Origin: Klebsiella pneumoniae | GTDB taxonomy: Bacteria > Myxococcota_A > UBA796 > SXON01 | DNA: 37,312 nt | NCBI GenBank assembly: GCA_945861635.1 | Contig: CAMAWH010000049.1 | Coordinates: forward strand, 1-37,312 | Direction: 5' to 3' | In this document: positions 25,009 to 32,933 of the stretch, piece by piece | Layout of the letters: every line of letters starts with the position of its first letter | How positions within the stretch are numbered: position 1 is the first letter of the stretch | Program-made: the position numbers and the translations under genes | The notes under the pieces: generated by a model | What the model was told of the DNA's origin: nothing | The model's input: only the letters and a program-made list of their open reading frames with translations | Database searches by the model: none

Positions 25009-25601
25009 GGCAGCACCTGAACGATCGGCTCGTTGACATCGTGTTTTCCGGGCGGATGTCGGACGACGAACGCGGCCATCTCGATGCTTGCGCGTTTTGC
25101 GCGGGGGAGTTGGCGGAGGTCGAGGCAACCTTGTCCGGCGTCGCGCTTGGGTTGGCTTCCGTGATGCCCACGTCGGGGTTGCGGGGGCGCGTGTTGGCCA
25201 TCCAGGATTGGGAGCGGCAGTTGGCCGCGCTGGCTCGCTTTGTGGACCTTTCGGTGGAAGCGGCGCGGGAGATTCTGGCACGCGCTCGCAAGGCTGGGGA
25301 GTGGGAGGGCGGGCCAATTCCCAACATGCGATTGTTTCACTTTACGGGCGGTTCGTTGACAGCGGGTGCGGACGTTGGATTGGTGGGGATTCCGGCGGGC
25401 GCAGCGTTCCCTTGGCACGCGCACGTCGGGAAGGAGAGTGTGCTCATCCTCTCCGGGGGATACACGGATAATTCAGGACAGCACTTTGGTCCGGGCGATT
25501 TCGATGAGCGGGCCGATGGCCAGGCGCATTCCTACGTGTGTGACACCGGAGAAGAGATGGTCCTGGCACTGGTGCTCCGCGGGAGTGTGGAGTTTGGGTG
25601 A
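25005..25601 (+). CDS. ChrR-type cupin anti-sigma factor
   Basis: This 198-residue protein pairs a zinc anti-sigma domain with a cupin. The N-terminal domain has HLDACAFC (HxxxCxxC), the zinc site of ZAS anti-sigma factors. The C-terminal cupin (about 105-195) shows HAHVGKESVLILSGG, FGPGDFDERADGQAHSYVC, with the His/Glu/His metal ligand set. In Rhodobacter sphaeroides ChrR the N-terminal domain holds the ECF sigma and the cupin is needed to respond to singlet oxygen. Start GTG 25005 overlaps the sigma stop as GTGA, so the two are translationally coupled. The signal here is inferred, not shown. Confidence 0.9.
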   Translation: MRQHLNDRLVDIVFSGRMSDDERGHLDACAFCAGELAEVEATLSGVALGLASVMPTSGLRGRVLAIQDWERQLAALARFVDLSVEAAREILARARKAGEWEGGPIPNMRLFHFTGGSLTAGADVGLVGIPAGAAFPWHAHVGKESVLILSGGYTDNSGQHFGPGDFDERADGQAHSYVCDTGEEMVLALVLRGSVEFG

Positions 25602-25616
25602 GCGGGCGGGTTCGGT

Positions 25617-25874
25617 GCCGTCACAGTCCCCGGTGCAGGGGGTGAATCCGTCACTGTCGAGGTCGGGAGTGTCGGAGGTCGAGGCGCACGAAGGAAGCAG
25701 CGTTCGTTCATCGTGATTATCCAGATCGAAGACGGTTATTGGTCCCTGTGTGGCCGACGCCACCTCACCCGCGGGCGTGGACCTGCCCCTTTGCCGCGCG
25801 CCAGGGAGGGAGACAACGGGGAACTCGTCGAGCACATCGGGCGGCGCATCTCGCTGGCGAGCACGCTCGATCAC
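25617..25874 (-). pseudogene. Remnant of a MopE-like calcium-motif lipoprotein
   Basis: A minus-strand frame here carries TPDLDSDGFTPCTGDCDG, the DxDxDG...GDCDD repeat that defines the MopE-like secreted proteins seen intact at 29147-32924. Nothing else of such a protein is present: no lipobox, no FG-GAP repeats, and the frame simply runs on antisense through chrR. The upstream residues (GPITVFDLDNHDERTLLPSC) show no family. A decayed fragment is the best reading. A short real peptide cannot be excluded. Confidence 0.4.
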
Positions 25875-25889
25875 CTACGGAGCCCGCAT

Positions 25890-25920
25890 TGAAATCATGA
25901 TGGGGTACACCATGATTTCA
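25890..25920. repeat. Inverted repeat, 10-bp arms
   Basis: TGAAATCATG (25890-25899) and CATGATTTCA (25911-25920) are exact reverse complements around an 11-nt loop; two further pairs are possible after one mismatch. It is AT-rich compared with its surroundings and lies in the gene-poor stretch between chrR and the transposase gene. It may be an attachment, binding or hairpin site. No T-run follows, so it does not look like an intrinsic terminator. Confidence 0.6.
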
Positions 25921-25979
25921 GTGGAAGTATGCAGTTCGACGCGTGGCCAAGCGGCCGCCCGGTCCGAAACGGCGAGGAG

Positions 25980-26135
25980 TCAGAAGTTGGCTTCGTCGGA
26001 GTCGTTGCCGGTGTAGATATCGAGGTAGGCGCCGCCGTTGCCGCCGTTGCCTCCGTTGCCGCCGTTGCCGCCGTTGCCGCCGTTGCCTCCGGCGTAGTTG
26101 GCCCAGAAAAAGGAGCCGTCGGGACGCGCGCCCAC
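25980..26135 (-). CDS. Micro-ORF or 3' gene remnant with Gly-Gly-Asn repeats
   Basis: From GTG 26135 a 51-codon frame reads MGARPDGSFFWANYA, then seven GG units separated by Asn ((GGN)6GG), then AYLDIYTGNDSDEANF and stop. The (GGN) tract corresponds to a 9-bp tandem repeat at about 26031-26092. In-frame sequence upstream is closed by a TGA within about 90 nt. It looks like the C-terminus of a secreted Gly-rich protein whose 5' part is gone or frameshifted (another frame upstream stays open across the 51-bp repeats). Family not recognised. Confidence 0.35.
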   Translation of the reverse strand: MGARPDGSFFWANYAGGNGGNGGNGGNGGNGGNGGAYLDIYTGNDSDEANF

Positions 26136-26216
26136 CGCCTCGATCCCCCGTCTTCGGATGTGCCGACACCGCGCCAGCGTGGGCTTCGACGGCCCGGTAC
26201 GCCCGGGTGACCGGGA

Positions 26217-26369
26217 TCAACCGAAGTCGCCTCTTGACCGGCTGAACGTTGAGATCGGTTGAACGGGTCAACCGAAGTCGCCTCTTGACCGGCTGAACGT
26301 TGAGATCGGTTGAACGCATCAACCGAAGTCGCCTCTTGACTGGCTGAGCGTTGACATCGGTTGCCGTGG
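26217..26369. repeat. Three 51-bp tandem repeats with palindromic arms
   Basis: Units begin at 26217, 26268 and 26319, each starting TCAACCGAAGTCGCCTCTTG; units 1 and 2 are almost identical and unit 3 diverges in its second half. Each unit starts with TCAACCGA and ends, before a 5-nt variable bit, with TCGGTTGA. At the unit junctions these form hairpins TCGGTTGA-N5-TCAACCGA (for example 26255-26275 with loop ACGGG; the second loop is ACGCA). The period is a multiple of three, so frames stay open through it. The array lies about 90 bp upstream of a Y1 (RAYT-like) transposase gene, making REP/BIME-like elements the leading idea. The rest of 26136-26459 holds no gene I can support. Confidence 0.85.
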
Positions 26370-26459
26370 TGCCGCAAAAACGCATGGGAAACGCCGCCAC
26401 GCGCAAGATCTCCTGCCGCGCAGTTGCCGGGACCACGGTGGTGCCTACTCTCCCGCGCC

Positions 26460-27326
26460 ATGAAAATTTTCCATTTGACCTGGTCCACCGTCGGTCGCCA
26501 ACCGGCGTTTCCTGACGAGGCGCAGCGGCGGGCGATGCTCCACGCGCTGGCTGGCGCGGCCGGTCGCAACATGGTGTTGTTTGCATTGGTCGACGATCAC
26601 GTTCACCTCGTAGTCATTGTCGATCCGGTGAACCGGTTTCGTGTGCAGGGGGCGCTCACCAAGGTGCTCAACCACCGGTCGGCCACGCCGTTCGGAGTTC
26701 CCAATGTCAAACCCGTCGAATCGCGGGAGCACATGAAGCGATTGGTTGGGTACCTCCTCACGCAGAATGAGCACCACGGCATCCCCGGAGACCCGGCGAC
26801 GCTTACGGGTTCCTGCTTCGCCGACCTGGCCGGCGCGCGCCGCATTCCCGGCATGGCGCTGCGGATCGGCGCGGCGCTGCCTCGCTTTCGGACGCGCGAG
26901 GCGTACGCTGTCGTTGGGCTGGCGGACGAACTTACCCCGGCCACAGACGAGCAGGTCCGCGGGCTCGGTCCCCACCGGCTCGCCGACTTTGTCGCGCAAA
27001 CGTTTGCCGTCGGGCCGGCGCTTTTGGGAAACACCCCTACGACGGCACGTGCGCGCCGGGTGTGTGTGCGGCTCGGTGTAGACGTTGGAATGCGCGCGGC
27101 GGATATGGCGCTCCCCCTCGGCATCACCGCTACTGCCGCGGCTCGCCTCGCCAAGCGTGCGGTGGATGACGCGGACCTTTGCGCCGTGCGATTGCGCATT
27201 ACGTTGGAGTTTGCGGCCGCAGGCCGCCCCCGGCGTCCGAACATCGTGCGCGAGGCCGACCGGCCAGTCTACCAGCCGCGACCTACCGACACTCCACCTG
27301 CAAGTCGAAGTCCCAGCAGTAGTTGA
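26460..27326 (+). CDS. Y1/HUH transposase-like protein (RAYT group) with C-terminal HTH-like region
   Basis: This 288-residue protein starts at ATG 26460 (MKIFHLTWSTVGRQPAF, like the H-T-x-R start of the family). It has the HUH metal motif DDHVHLVV (His47, His49) and a candidate catalytic Tyr98 in LVGYLLTQNEHHG, in the family's YxxxNPxxHG context, about 50 residues later. The C-terminal part (about 200-265) contains GMRAADMALPLGITATAAARLAKR, which looks like a helix-turn-helix. There are no flanking IS ends or passenger genes; a palindromic 51-bp repeat array lies just upstream. These features fit a single-copy RAYT that acts on REP-like hairpins rather than an ordinary IS200/IS605 element. 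The gene end overlaps the convergent kinase by 44 nt. Confidence 0.83.
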   Translation: MKIFHLTWSTVGRQPAFPDEAQRRAMLHALAGAAGRNMVLFALVDDHVHLVVIVDPVNRFRVQGALTKVLNHRSATPFGVPNVKPVESREHMKRLVGYLLTQNEHHGIPGDPATLTGSCFADLAGARRIPGMALRIGAALPRFRTREAYAVVGLADELTPATDEQVRGLGPHRLADFVAQTFAVGPALLGNTPTTARARRVCVRLGVDVGMRAADMALPLGITATAAARLAKRAVDDADLCAVRLRITLEFAAAGRPRRPNIVREADRPVYQPRPTDTPPASRSPSSS

Positions 27327-29136
27327 CGGTCTTCCCGGGTACCACCTCGATGGTCTTCGAGTGGCGTGCGCCGGCATCTGTCGTGAGGACAATGGCGTGT
27401 GGACCGGCAGGCACTTCCTTGTTGTACCAGCCGCTACCACCGGAAACGCCGTCCACCGTCACGTGACCGAACGGCACTGAGCTCAACTTGAGGCGACCGG
27501 TTGCTCGCGGCGCCTTTGCGACGTGCGTTTCCGCGGCTTCGGGCGGGGGGGCGTCCCCAGCCTTGCCTGTCCACCATCCGTTGGTTGGCGATGACGGCGC
27601 CGGGTTTTTTTTCTTCGGGGAGTTCGGCGCAGAGACGGGCGCGGCCGCCGACGATGGCGCCGACGCCGGATCGGGCGAGGCCTTCGTCACCGTCGGCAGG
27701 GCGGGAGCGTTTGAGTCGCCGAGGGGGTCAGGCGAAACCGGACTCGTAGGCGCATCTGCGGGCGCCGGCGCGCCCGCGGTTGGCGTCGGCTTGGGTTCGT
27801 GGGGGAACCAGCGCAGGCTTCCGGCCACCGTCAGGCCGAGGACCGCGACAATTGCCACCCTGACGACGAGGGCCCTGGCGGAGGCGGGTGCCGCGGCCGG
27901 CGCCGGCGGCTTCATCGTCGCCCAGACATCGACTCCCTGTGCCGGGCCTGAAAGGGGGTCCGCGGAGCGCGCGACGCCCGGCGGCCCCGCTGCAACGCCC
28001 GCCGAAACCCCTGCCTCCCCCACCGGCGTCATCGTAGCGCCGCCTTCGGTGTCGAGCTGTTCGGCCGCCCCGGTTCCGATCCGCGCCGGCCCCGCCTCCG
28101 CATCGATCACTATCGTTTCGTTCGATGCCGCCTGCATCTCGAAGGGGTTGTTGCTTGCGGGCGCGACGCGACGAACCGGGCGGTCCGCCCGCCACTCGCT
28201 GACCGTTCCATCGAGGATGGCCCGCACGGTTGCGCAGTCGGGGGCACGCTCTTCTCGATCGCGCACGAGGCACGCCTGCACGGCGAGCGCCAAGCGCGCG
28301 GGCACGTCCGGACGTACGGCTTCGACGGGTGTCCACGCGTTCACGGCCATGGCGGAGAGCGTGGCCATCACGCTGTCCCGCTGGAACACCGGGCGGCCGC
28401 CGAGCAACTCGTACAGGATGCACCCCAGCGAAAAGATGTCGCAACGCGAGTCGACGTCCCGCGTGCTCTCCACTTGTTCGGGCGCCATGTATCCGGGCGA
28501 GCCGAACGTGGAACCCGCCGCAGTGCGCCCGAATGAGCCGACCTGATCCTGCACGATCTTGGCGATGCCGAAGTCCGTGATCCGGGGGATGCGCATGCGC
28601 GACGGATCGGCGAGGAGCACGTTGGCAGGCTTCAGATCCCGGTGGATGACGCCCGCCGCGTGGGCGTGCTCCATCCCGTCGAGCAACCCGCGAAAGATCC
28701 TCTCCGCCTCGGCGATGGTCAGCGGACGGTGTTCGGTGATCCAGTCCTGCAGGTTGGGGCCATCGACGTAGTCCATCAGCAGGGCCGGAGCGCCGCCGGC
28801 CTGGAAGACGTCGGTGACGGCGATGACGTTGGGATGGCGGAGTGTCGCCTGGATTCGCCCTTCCTGAATCAGACGCGCGCGCAGCGACTCGCCGGGGATG
28901 GTGAGTTGCTTGAGTGCATGGCGCGTGCCCAGAGTGGCGTGGCGAACGCGGTAGACCGCGGCCATTCCGCCCTGTCCAATGACCGCTTCTACAACGTAGC
29001 GATCAACAGCCTCGCCGGGTGCCAACATCCGGCAGCGTATCATGGGGACGTCAGGGTGCCGCCCCGCCCCCCGGGAGCGCTCCGCGCGCACAATCTTTGG
29101 CAGGTAGGCGCGTGCCACGTCCTCGACCGCGGTCAT
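27283..29136 (-). CDS. Membrane Ser/Thr protein kinase with PEGA-like C-terminus
   Basis: This 617-residue Hanks-type kinase has the domain at about 45-310: IGQGGMAAVYRVRH, HALKQL, HRDLKPANVLL, ITDFGIAKIV and SPGYMAPEQV, all catalytic motifs intact. A Pro/Ala-rich juxtamembrane region and one membrane helix (ALVVRVAIVAVLGLTVAG, about residue 425) follow. Then come a long Pro/Ser-rich linker and a PEGA-like outer domain (LSSVPFGHVTVDGVSGG, EVPAGPHAIVL, ending CWDFDLQVEC with two Cys). The kinase is therefore cytoplasmic with an outer sensor or scaffold domain. It starts 10 nt after the FG-GAP lipoprotein gene, so the two are likely one unit. A run of eight A (minus strand, 27605-27612) encodes the KKK of the linker. 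The 3' end overlaps the transposase gene. Confidence 0.93.
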   Translation of the reverse strand: MTAVEDVARAYLPKIVRAERSRGAGRHPDVPMIRCRMLAPGEAVDRYVVEAVIGQGGMAAVYRVRHATLGTRHALKQLTIPGESLRARLIQEGRIQATLRHPNVIAVTDVFQAGGAPALLMDYVDGPNLQDWITEHRPLTIAEAERIFRGLLDGMEHAHAAGVIHRDLKPANVLLADPSRMRIPRITDFGIAKIVQDQVGSFGRTAAGSTFGSPGYMAPEQVESTRDVDSRCDIFSLGCILYELLGGRPVFQRDSVMATLSAMAVNAWTPVEAVRPDVPARLALAVQACLVRDREERAPDCATVRAILDGTVSEWRADRPVRRVAPASNNPFEMQAASNETIVIDAEAGPARIGTGAAEQLDTEGGATMTPVGEAGVSAGVAAGPPGVARSADPLSGPAQGVDVWATMKPPAPAAAPASARALVVRVAIVAVLGLTVAGSLRWFPHEPKPTPTAGAPAPADAPTSPVSPDPLGDSNAPALPTVTKASPDPASAPSSAAAPVSAPNSPKKKNPAPSSPTNGWWTGKAGDAPPPEAAETHVAKAPRATGRLKLSSVPFGHVTVDGVSGGSGWYNKEVPAGPHAIVLTTDAGARHSKTIEVVPGKTVNYCWDFDLQVECR

Positions 29137-29146
29137 TGCCGCCTAC

Positions 29147-30925
29147 TCACCCACCCCCCTGGAAAATCCAGACCGTCCCGGTATTCTCGCCGTTCGTGTC
29201 GTCTCGCATGCCGCCCACGAAAAGGTCCCCGTAGCCGTCCGCTTCGAGATCGGCCGCTGAACCGACCACGTCTCCCGCCATGCCGCCACCATGCGGGCCC
29301 CAGAGCAGTGCGTCCGCGTCCGTGATGTCCACCAACCCGGCGGCAAACGGCGCGAAGTACACGCCCACGAGCCCGTCCGACAGGCCGTCGGTGCCCACCT
29401 CCCACATGTCGGACACCATTACGTCGGGTTGCCCATCGCCATCGACATCTCCCGCGTTGGCGACGGCGCTCCCCCAACCGTACGTTCCCGCCCCGCCAAA
29501 GGTCGTTTGCGCGTCGGCCTCAGAGAGCTGCCCAGGCAACATCGGCCCCGTAAACAAGGATGCGATGCCGCTGCTGTAGTGGCCGATCAGGCCGTCCGCA
29601 TAGCCGTCGTCGTCTGAGTCTCCCAACATGGCCACCGCCAACCCGAACTGCCAGTCCTGTGATTCGGAGGTGACCATTGTGTCGGCGCTCCCGAACGCCC
29701 GCATGCCCCAGTTGGACCCGCCAAGGAACAAGCCGACGGCTCCCGCGTGCTCGTTCACGCCCGACGCACCGACGAGCACGTCGTCAAAGCCATCTCCGTC
29801 GACATCTCCTCCGCCGGCGATGGCGGTACCGACGGAATCCCCCTCCGCCTCACCGAGAATCAGGTCTGCTCCGTGGTCGAACGCTCCCCCGTGCAGCAAT
29901 CCAACGGCGCCGCAGCAGTTCTCGGGCCCTGACTCGTCCATATAGGACGCGCCGGTGAGGATGTCCGCGTAGCCGTCACCGTCGACGTCACCCGCAGGCG
30001 TTAGAACCCTGCCAAATCCGACGTAATCCCATTCGAATTCCAGGTCGGCGGACCCGGTACCGCCGCTGACCGGCGGCTCAAGCCAGACCAGCACGCTGTG
30101 CCAGCCGGGCACCCCCACGACAAGGTCGTTCTTCCCGTCGCCGTCGAGGTCCGCGCCGGCCGCAGCCATGCCGAGGTACATCGAGTACTCGGCACCCTCC
30201 ACCAGGACGTCCGCGGCGTCGATCACGTGGTCGCCATACACCGGGCCGTGGAGCAGACCGAAGCCCCAACCATTGCAGCACTGGACCCCGACGAACAAGT
30301 CCCCCGCGCCATCCCCCGATACATCGCCGACGCCGACCGCGGTTCGCAAAATGTGATCGGCCGTGCCGAAAACGCGTGCTTGCGCGTCGTCCATCGAATC
30401 GGCGCCGGTGAGCAAGCAGATCGCGTCTCCATCGACGCAGTCATTGTCAAGACCGTCACCGCACACCTCGGCCTCGCCCGGATCGTCCACAACGCCGGAG
30501 CAGTCGTCGTCACGCCCGTCACACGTTTCGGGCATGGTTGGGCTGATCGTTGCGTCAGCGTCATTGCAATCGCCGGGGCCTTTGACGTAGCCGGCGGGCA
30601 GGAGGCAGGAGGCCGTCGTTCTGGCGCCGCCGTAGCCATCGGCGTCCGCATCGACGTACCAAAGGACGGACGGGTTCACGCTGGCGTCGCGATCGTCGCA
30701 ATCCCCACCCTGCGCGATGTATCCGTCGGGTTGCGTGCATGCGGGCGTGGAGGCCGAAGCACCGTACCCATCTCCATCACCGTCGGCATACCAAATCACC
30801 GCAGAGCCGACGGTGGCCGCGTCATCGTCACAGTCTTCTCCCCTCGGCAACCCATCTCCGTCGAGATCCATGCGCGCGGTAAGATCGGTGTCACTGACCA
30901 GGGCGCAGGCAAGGATCCACGACAT
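29147..30925 (-). CDS. FG-GAP/MopE-like lipoprotein with calcium-type repeats
   Basis: This 592-residue protein begins MSWILACALVSDTD: a lipobox-like ILAC with Cys at residue 7, one of the shortest export signals in the window; an in-frame TAG lies just upstream, so no longer start exists. The N-terminal third holds MopE-type repeats (DLDGDGLPRGEDCDDDAATV, DGDGDGYG, GDCDDRDASV, GDCNDADATI, CDGRDDDCSG). The rest has FG-GAP propeller repeats with DxDGDGxxD calcium motifs (GDVDGDGYADILTGA, GDVDGDGFDDVLVGA, GDVDGDGQPDVMVS). Such proteins are secreted or surface-bound and bind Ca2+; the partner is unknown. The start codon overlaps the divergent gene's start codon at 30923-30926. The kinase gene follows 10 nt downstream. 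Confidence 0.87.
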   Translation of the reverse strand: MSWILACALVSDTDLTARMDLDGDGLPRGEDCDDDAATVGSAVIWYADGDGDGYGASASTPACTQPDGYIAQGGDCDDRDASVNPSVLWYVDADADGYGGARTTASCLLPAGYVKGPGDCNDADATISPTMPETCDGRDDDCSGVVDDPGEAEVCGDGLDNDCVDGDAICLLTGADSMDDAQARVFGTADHILRTAVGVGDVSGDGAGDLFVGVQCCNGWGFGLLHGPVYGDHVIDAADVLVEGAEYSMYLGMAAAGADLDGDGKNDLVVGVPGWHSVLVWLEPPVSGGTGSADLEFEWDYVGFGRVLTPAGDVDGDGYADILTGASYMDESGPENCCGAVGLLHGGAFDHGADLILGEAEGDSVGTAIAGGGDVDGDGFDDVLVGASGVNEHAGAVGLFLGGSNWGMRAFGSADTMVTSESQDWQFGLAVAMLGDSDDDGYADGLIGHYSSGIASLFTGPMLPGQLSEADAQTTFGGAGTYGWGSAVANAGDVDGDGQPDVMVSDMWEVGTDGLSDGLVGVYFAPFAAGLVDITDADALLWGPHGGGMAGDVVGSAADLEADGYGDLFVGGMRDDTNGENTGTVWIFQGGG

Positions 30926-32924
30926 GGCGCGAAGCTATCGTATAGGCTCGCGTATGCACTCCTTTCTACTCATGATTCTTGGCCTGAACGGGTGTCGCGG
31001 CGTAGTGTCGGAGAGCAAGCCTCCAGCCGATGCCGACGCCGACGGCTTCGATACGCTCACGGACTGTGACGACGCAAGCGCGTTGGTGTTTCCTGGGGCG
31101 GTGGAGCGGTGCAACGGATTTGACGACAACTGCGACGGCGCGCTTGACGAGGGTTTTGACGCCGATGCGGACGGCGCGTGGAGCGCGGGCACCTGCGCGG
31201 ACGGCACCGATTGTGACGATGGAGACGCTACGATCGGGCCTGACGAGGCGGATGTTCCTTACGACGGCATCGATCAGGACTGTGACGGGGCGGACCTTTT
31301 GGATGGCGATGGAGACGGGTACGATCTGGAAGACGATCGTGATGACGCGGAGCCGGCGGTCAACGCGGGTCAAACGGAAATTCCAAAGAATGGGCTCGAC
31401 GACGATTGCCTCGATGGTGACAACACGGATGGGGACGGAGATGGCGCGGGGGATGTGTCGTTCGGCGGGGACGATTGCGATGACGCCAACCCCATCACCC
31501 ACCCCGGCGCGCGTGACGTGGCCGGAGACACCGTGGACGCCGACTGCGATGGACAGGATGGTGGCACCCAACTGCTCCGTGAGGCGCCCGTCAGTGTGGT
31601 GGGCGTGGCGGACGACGAGATCACGGACGACAGCTTCGTGGGGTTGTCCATGGCGTTCTGCGATCTCGATGAAGACGGACTCGATGATTGGGTGGTGACA
31701 GCGCTCAGTGGGTACCTGCACAAGGGTTTTGTCGGCATTTGGTACGGCAGCGGCTCCGAGAGTTGGGGCCCCGACATGCGCATGACGGATGCCGACACGC
31801 TCATCAGCGGCGTGATGCAGCAATTCTTTGGCGCCAACGTCCAGTGTGCGGACATCGACGGAGATGGCCACGTCGATCTGGTCGTTTCCCAGGGGGAAAT
31901 CAACGATCCGAGCCACGGCTGTGTCGCGGATTTCGAGCTGGCGATCTTCTACGGCACCGGCGCGCCGTTTCCCTCGGCCGTTGAAAAGAACGAAGCCGAC
32001 GCGACCCTTGTGCGTGCGTCGGGGTTGGAGGTCGGCGGGCTGAACATCTACTGGAAGCAGGTGGCGACCGTGGACCTCGATGGGGACGGTGCGTCGGAAA
32101 TCGTCGTCAACGATTACCCGAATGCGTTGATGTCCGAGCCTACTGGGCTGTTGTGGGTGGTGGCAGGAGGGCGGTACGCGGGCACCTCGAACCTGGTGGA
32201 CATCGCAGCAGCGGCGATTTCTGCGCCGATGACCTATGGGGTGGACGCGCTGCGGAGCCTGGGAGATGTGGACGGGGATGGAGATGGCGATCTGTTCATC
32301 GCGGATGACCAGTACGTCACCGACGCCGGCGACACGGGCTTGCCCGCGGGCCGCGCCTACTTTGTGGACGGGCCGGACGCGGACGGGCCGCTTCTGGACC
32401 ACGCCTGGCGCGACTGGTCCGGCCACACAGGAGAGGAGTTTGGGTGGGATGGGCTCGCCCACGATCTGGATGGTGACGGTGTTTCAGACGCCGTCGTGTC
32501 TGCGCCGGGGTGGTCGGCCCAGACGGGCATGCTGTACCTGTACGACGGGATTCCGGTGGAGAATGAGCCACGCACCCAACTCACCGGTCCGACGCGGGGC
32601 GGGTTGTTCGGTAGCAATCTGCTGGGCGTACCGGACCAGGACGGGGATGGCGGCGGCGATCTGCTGGTGGTCGAGCGGTACGGCGGGGAGTTGGGCGTGG
32701 GAACTGTGTGGTTGGTGAGTGGCGAGGCGGAGGACGGCTTGGTCAGCGACGCTGCGCTGCTGTCGTGGGCCGGGGAAATAAGTGGGACGCTCCTTGGCTA
32801 TTCGGTTGCGCAGGGAGATGTGGACGGCGACGGATACGCGGAGATCGCGATCGGCGCGCCGCTGTTTCCCGAACCGGTGAGCGGGTATGCCGGGGGGAAG
32901 GCGTATTTGTTGCGGGGGAACTGA
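30924..32924 (+). CDS. Second FG-GAP/MopE-like lipoprotein, divergent paralogue
   Basis: This 666-residue protein has the same two-part plan as its divergent neighbour. Its N-terminus is positively charged (MARSYRIGSR) and then hydrophobic (MHSFLLMILGLNGC), giving a lipobox Cys at residue 24. An AAGGA Shine-Dalgarno 8 nt before the ATG at 30924 supports this start; ATG 30954 is an alternative. MopE-like repeats follow (DADADGFDTLTDCDDA, CNGFDDNCDGALDEGFD, DQDCDGADLLDGDGDG, DGDGDGAGDVSFGGDDCDDA), then FG-GAP units such as CADIDGDGHVDLVVS, GDVDGDGDGDLFIAD and GDVDGDGYAEIAIGAPL. It ends close to the convergent cytochrome gene (9 nt apart). Likely a Ca2+-binding surface or secreted protein; exact function unknown. 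Confidence 0.88.
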   Translation: MARSYRIGSRMHSFLLMILGLNGCRGVVSESKPPADADADGFDTLTDCDDASALVFPGAVERCNGFDDNCDGALDEGFDADADGAWSAGTCADGTDCDDGDATIGPDEADVPYDGIDQDCDGADLLDGDGDGYDLEDDRDDAEPAVNAGQTEIPKNGLDDDCLDGDNTDGDGDGAGDVSFGGDDCDDANPITHPGARDVAGDTVDADCDGQDGGTQLLREAPVSVVGVADDEITDDSFVGLSMAFCDLDEDGLDDWVVTALSGYLHKGFVGIWYGSGSESWGPDMRMTDADTLISGVMQQFFGANVQCADIDGDGHVDLVVSQGEINDPSHGCVADFELAIFYGTGAPFPSAVEKNEADATLVRASGLEVGGLNIYWKQVATVDLDGDGASEIVVNDYPNALMSEPTGLLWVVAGGRYAGTSNLVDIAAAAISAPMTYGVDALRSLGDVDGDGDGDLFIADDQYVTDAGDTGLPAGRAYFVDGPDADGPLLDHAWRDWSGHTGEEFGWDGLAHDLDGDGVSDAVVSAPGWSAQTGMLYLYDGIPVENEPRTQLTGPTRGGLFGSNLLGVPDQDGDGGGDLLVVERYGGELGVGTVWLVSGEAEDGLVSDAALLSWAGEISGTLLGYSVAQGDVDGDGYAEIAIGAPLFPEPVSGYAGGKAYLLRGN

Positions 32925-32933
32925 GTCGAGACG

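Noticed and set aside
25890..25920. Inverted repeat as an intrinsic terminator
   Set aside because: The stem is AT-rich and not followed by a T-run on either strand.
26217..26369. Tandem repeats as a CRISPR array
   Set aside because: Units are contiguous and nearly identical with only 5 variable bases, so there are no spacers, and no cas genes are near.
30966..32462. Minus-strand open frame of 498 codons
   Set aside because: It is the shadow of the DxDGDG-rich FG-GAP gene; high GC at third positions keeps it open.
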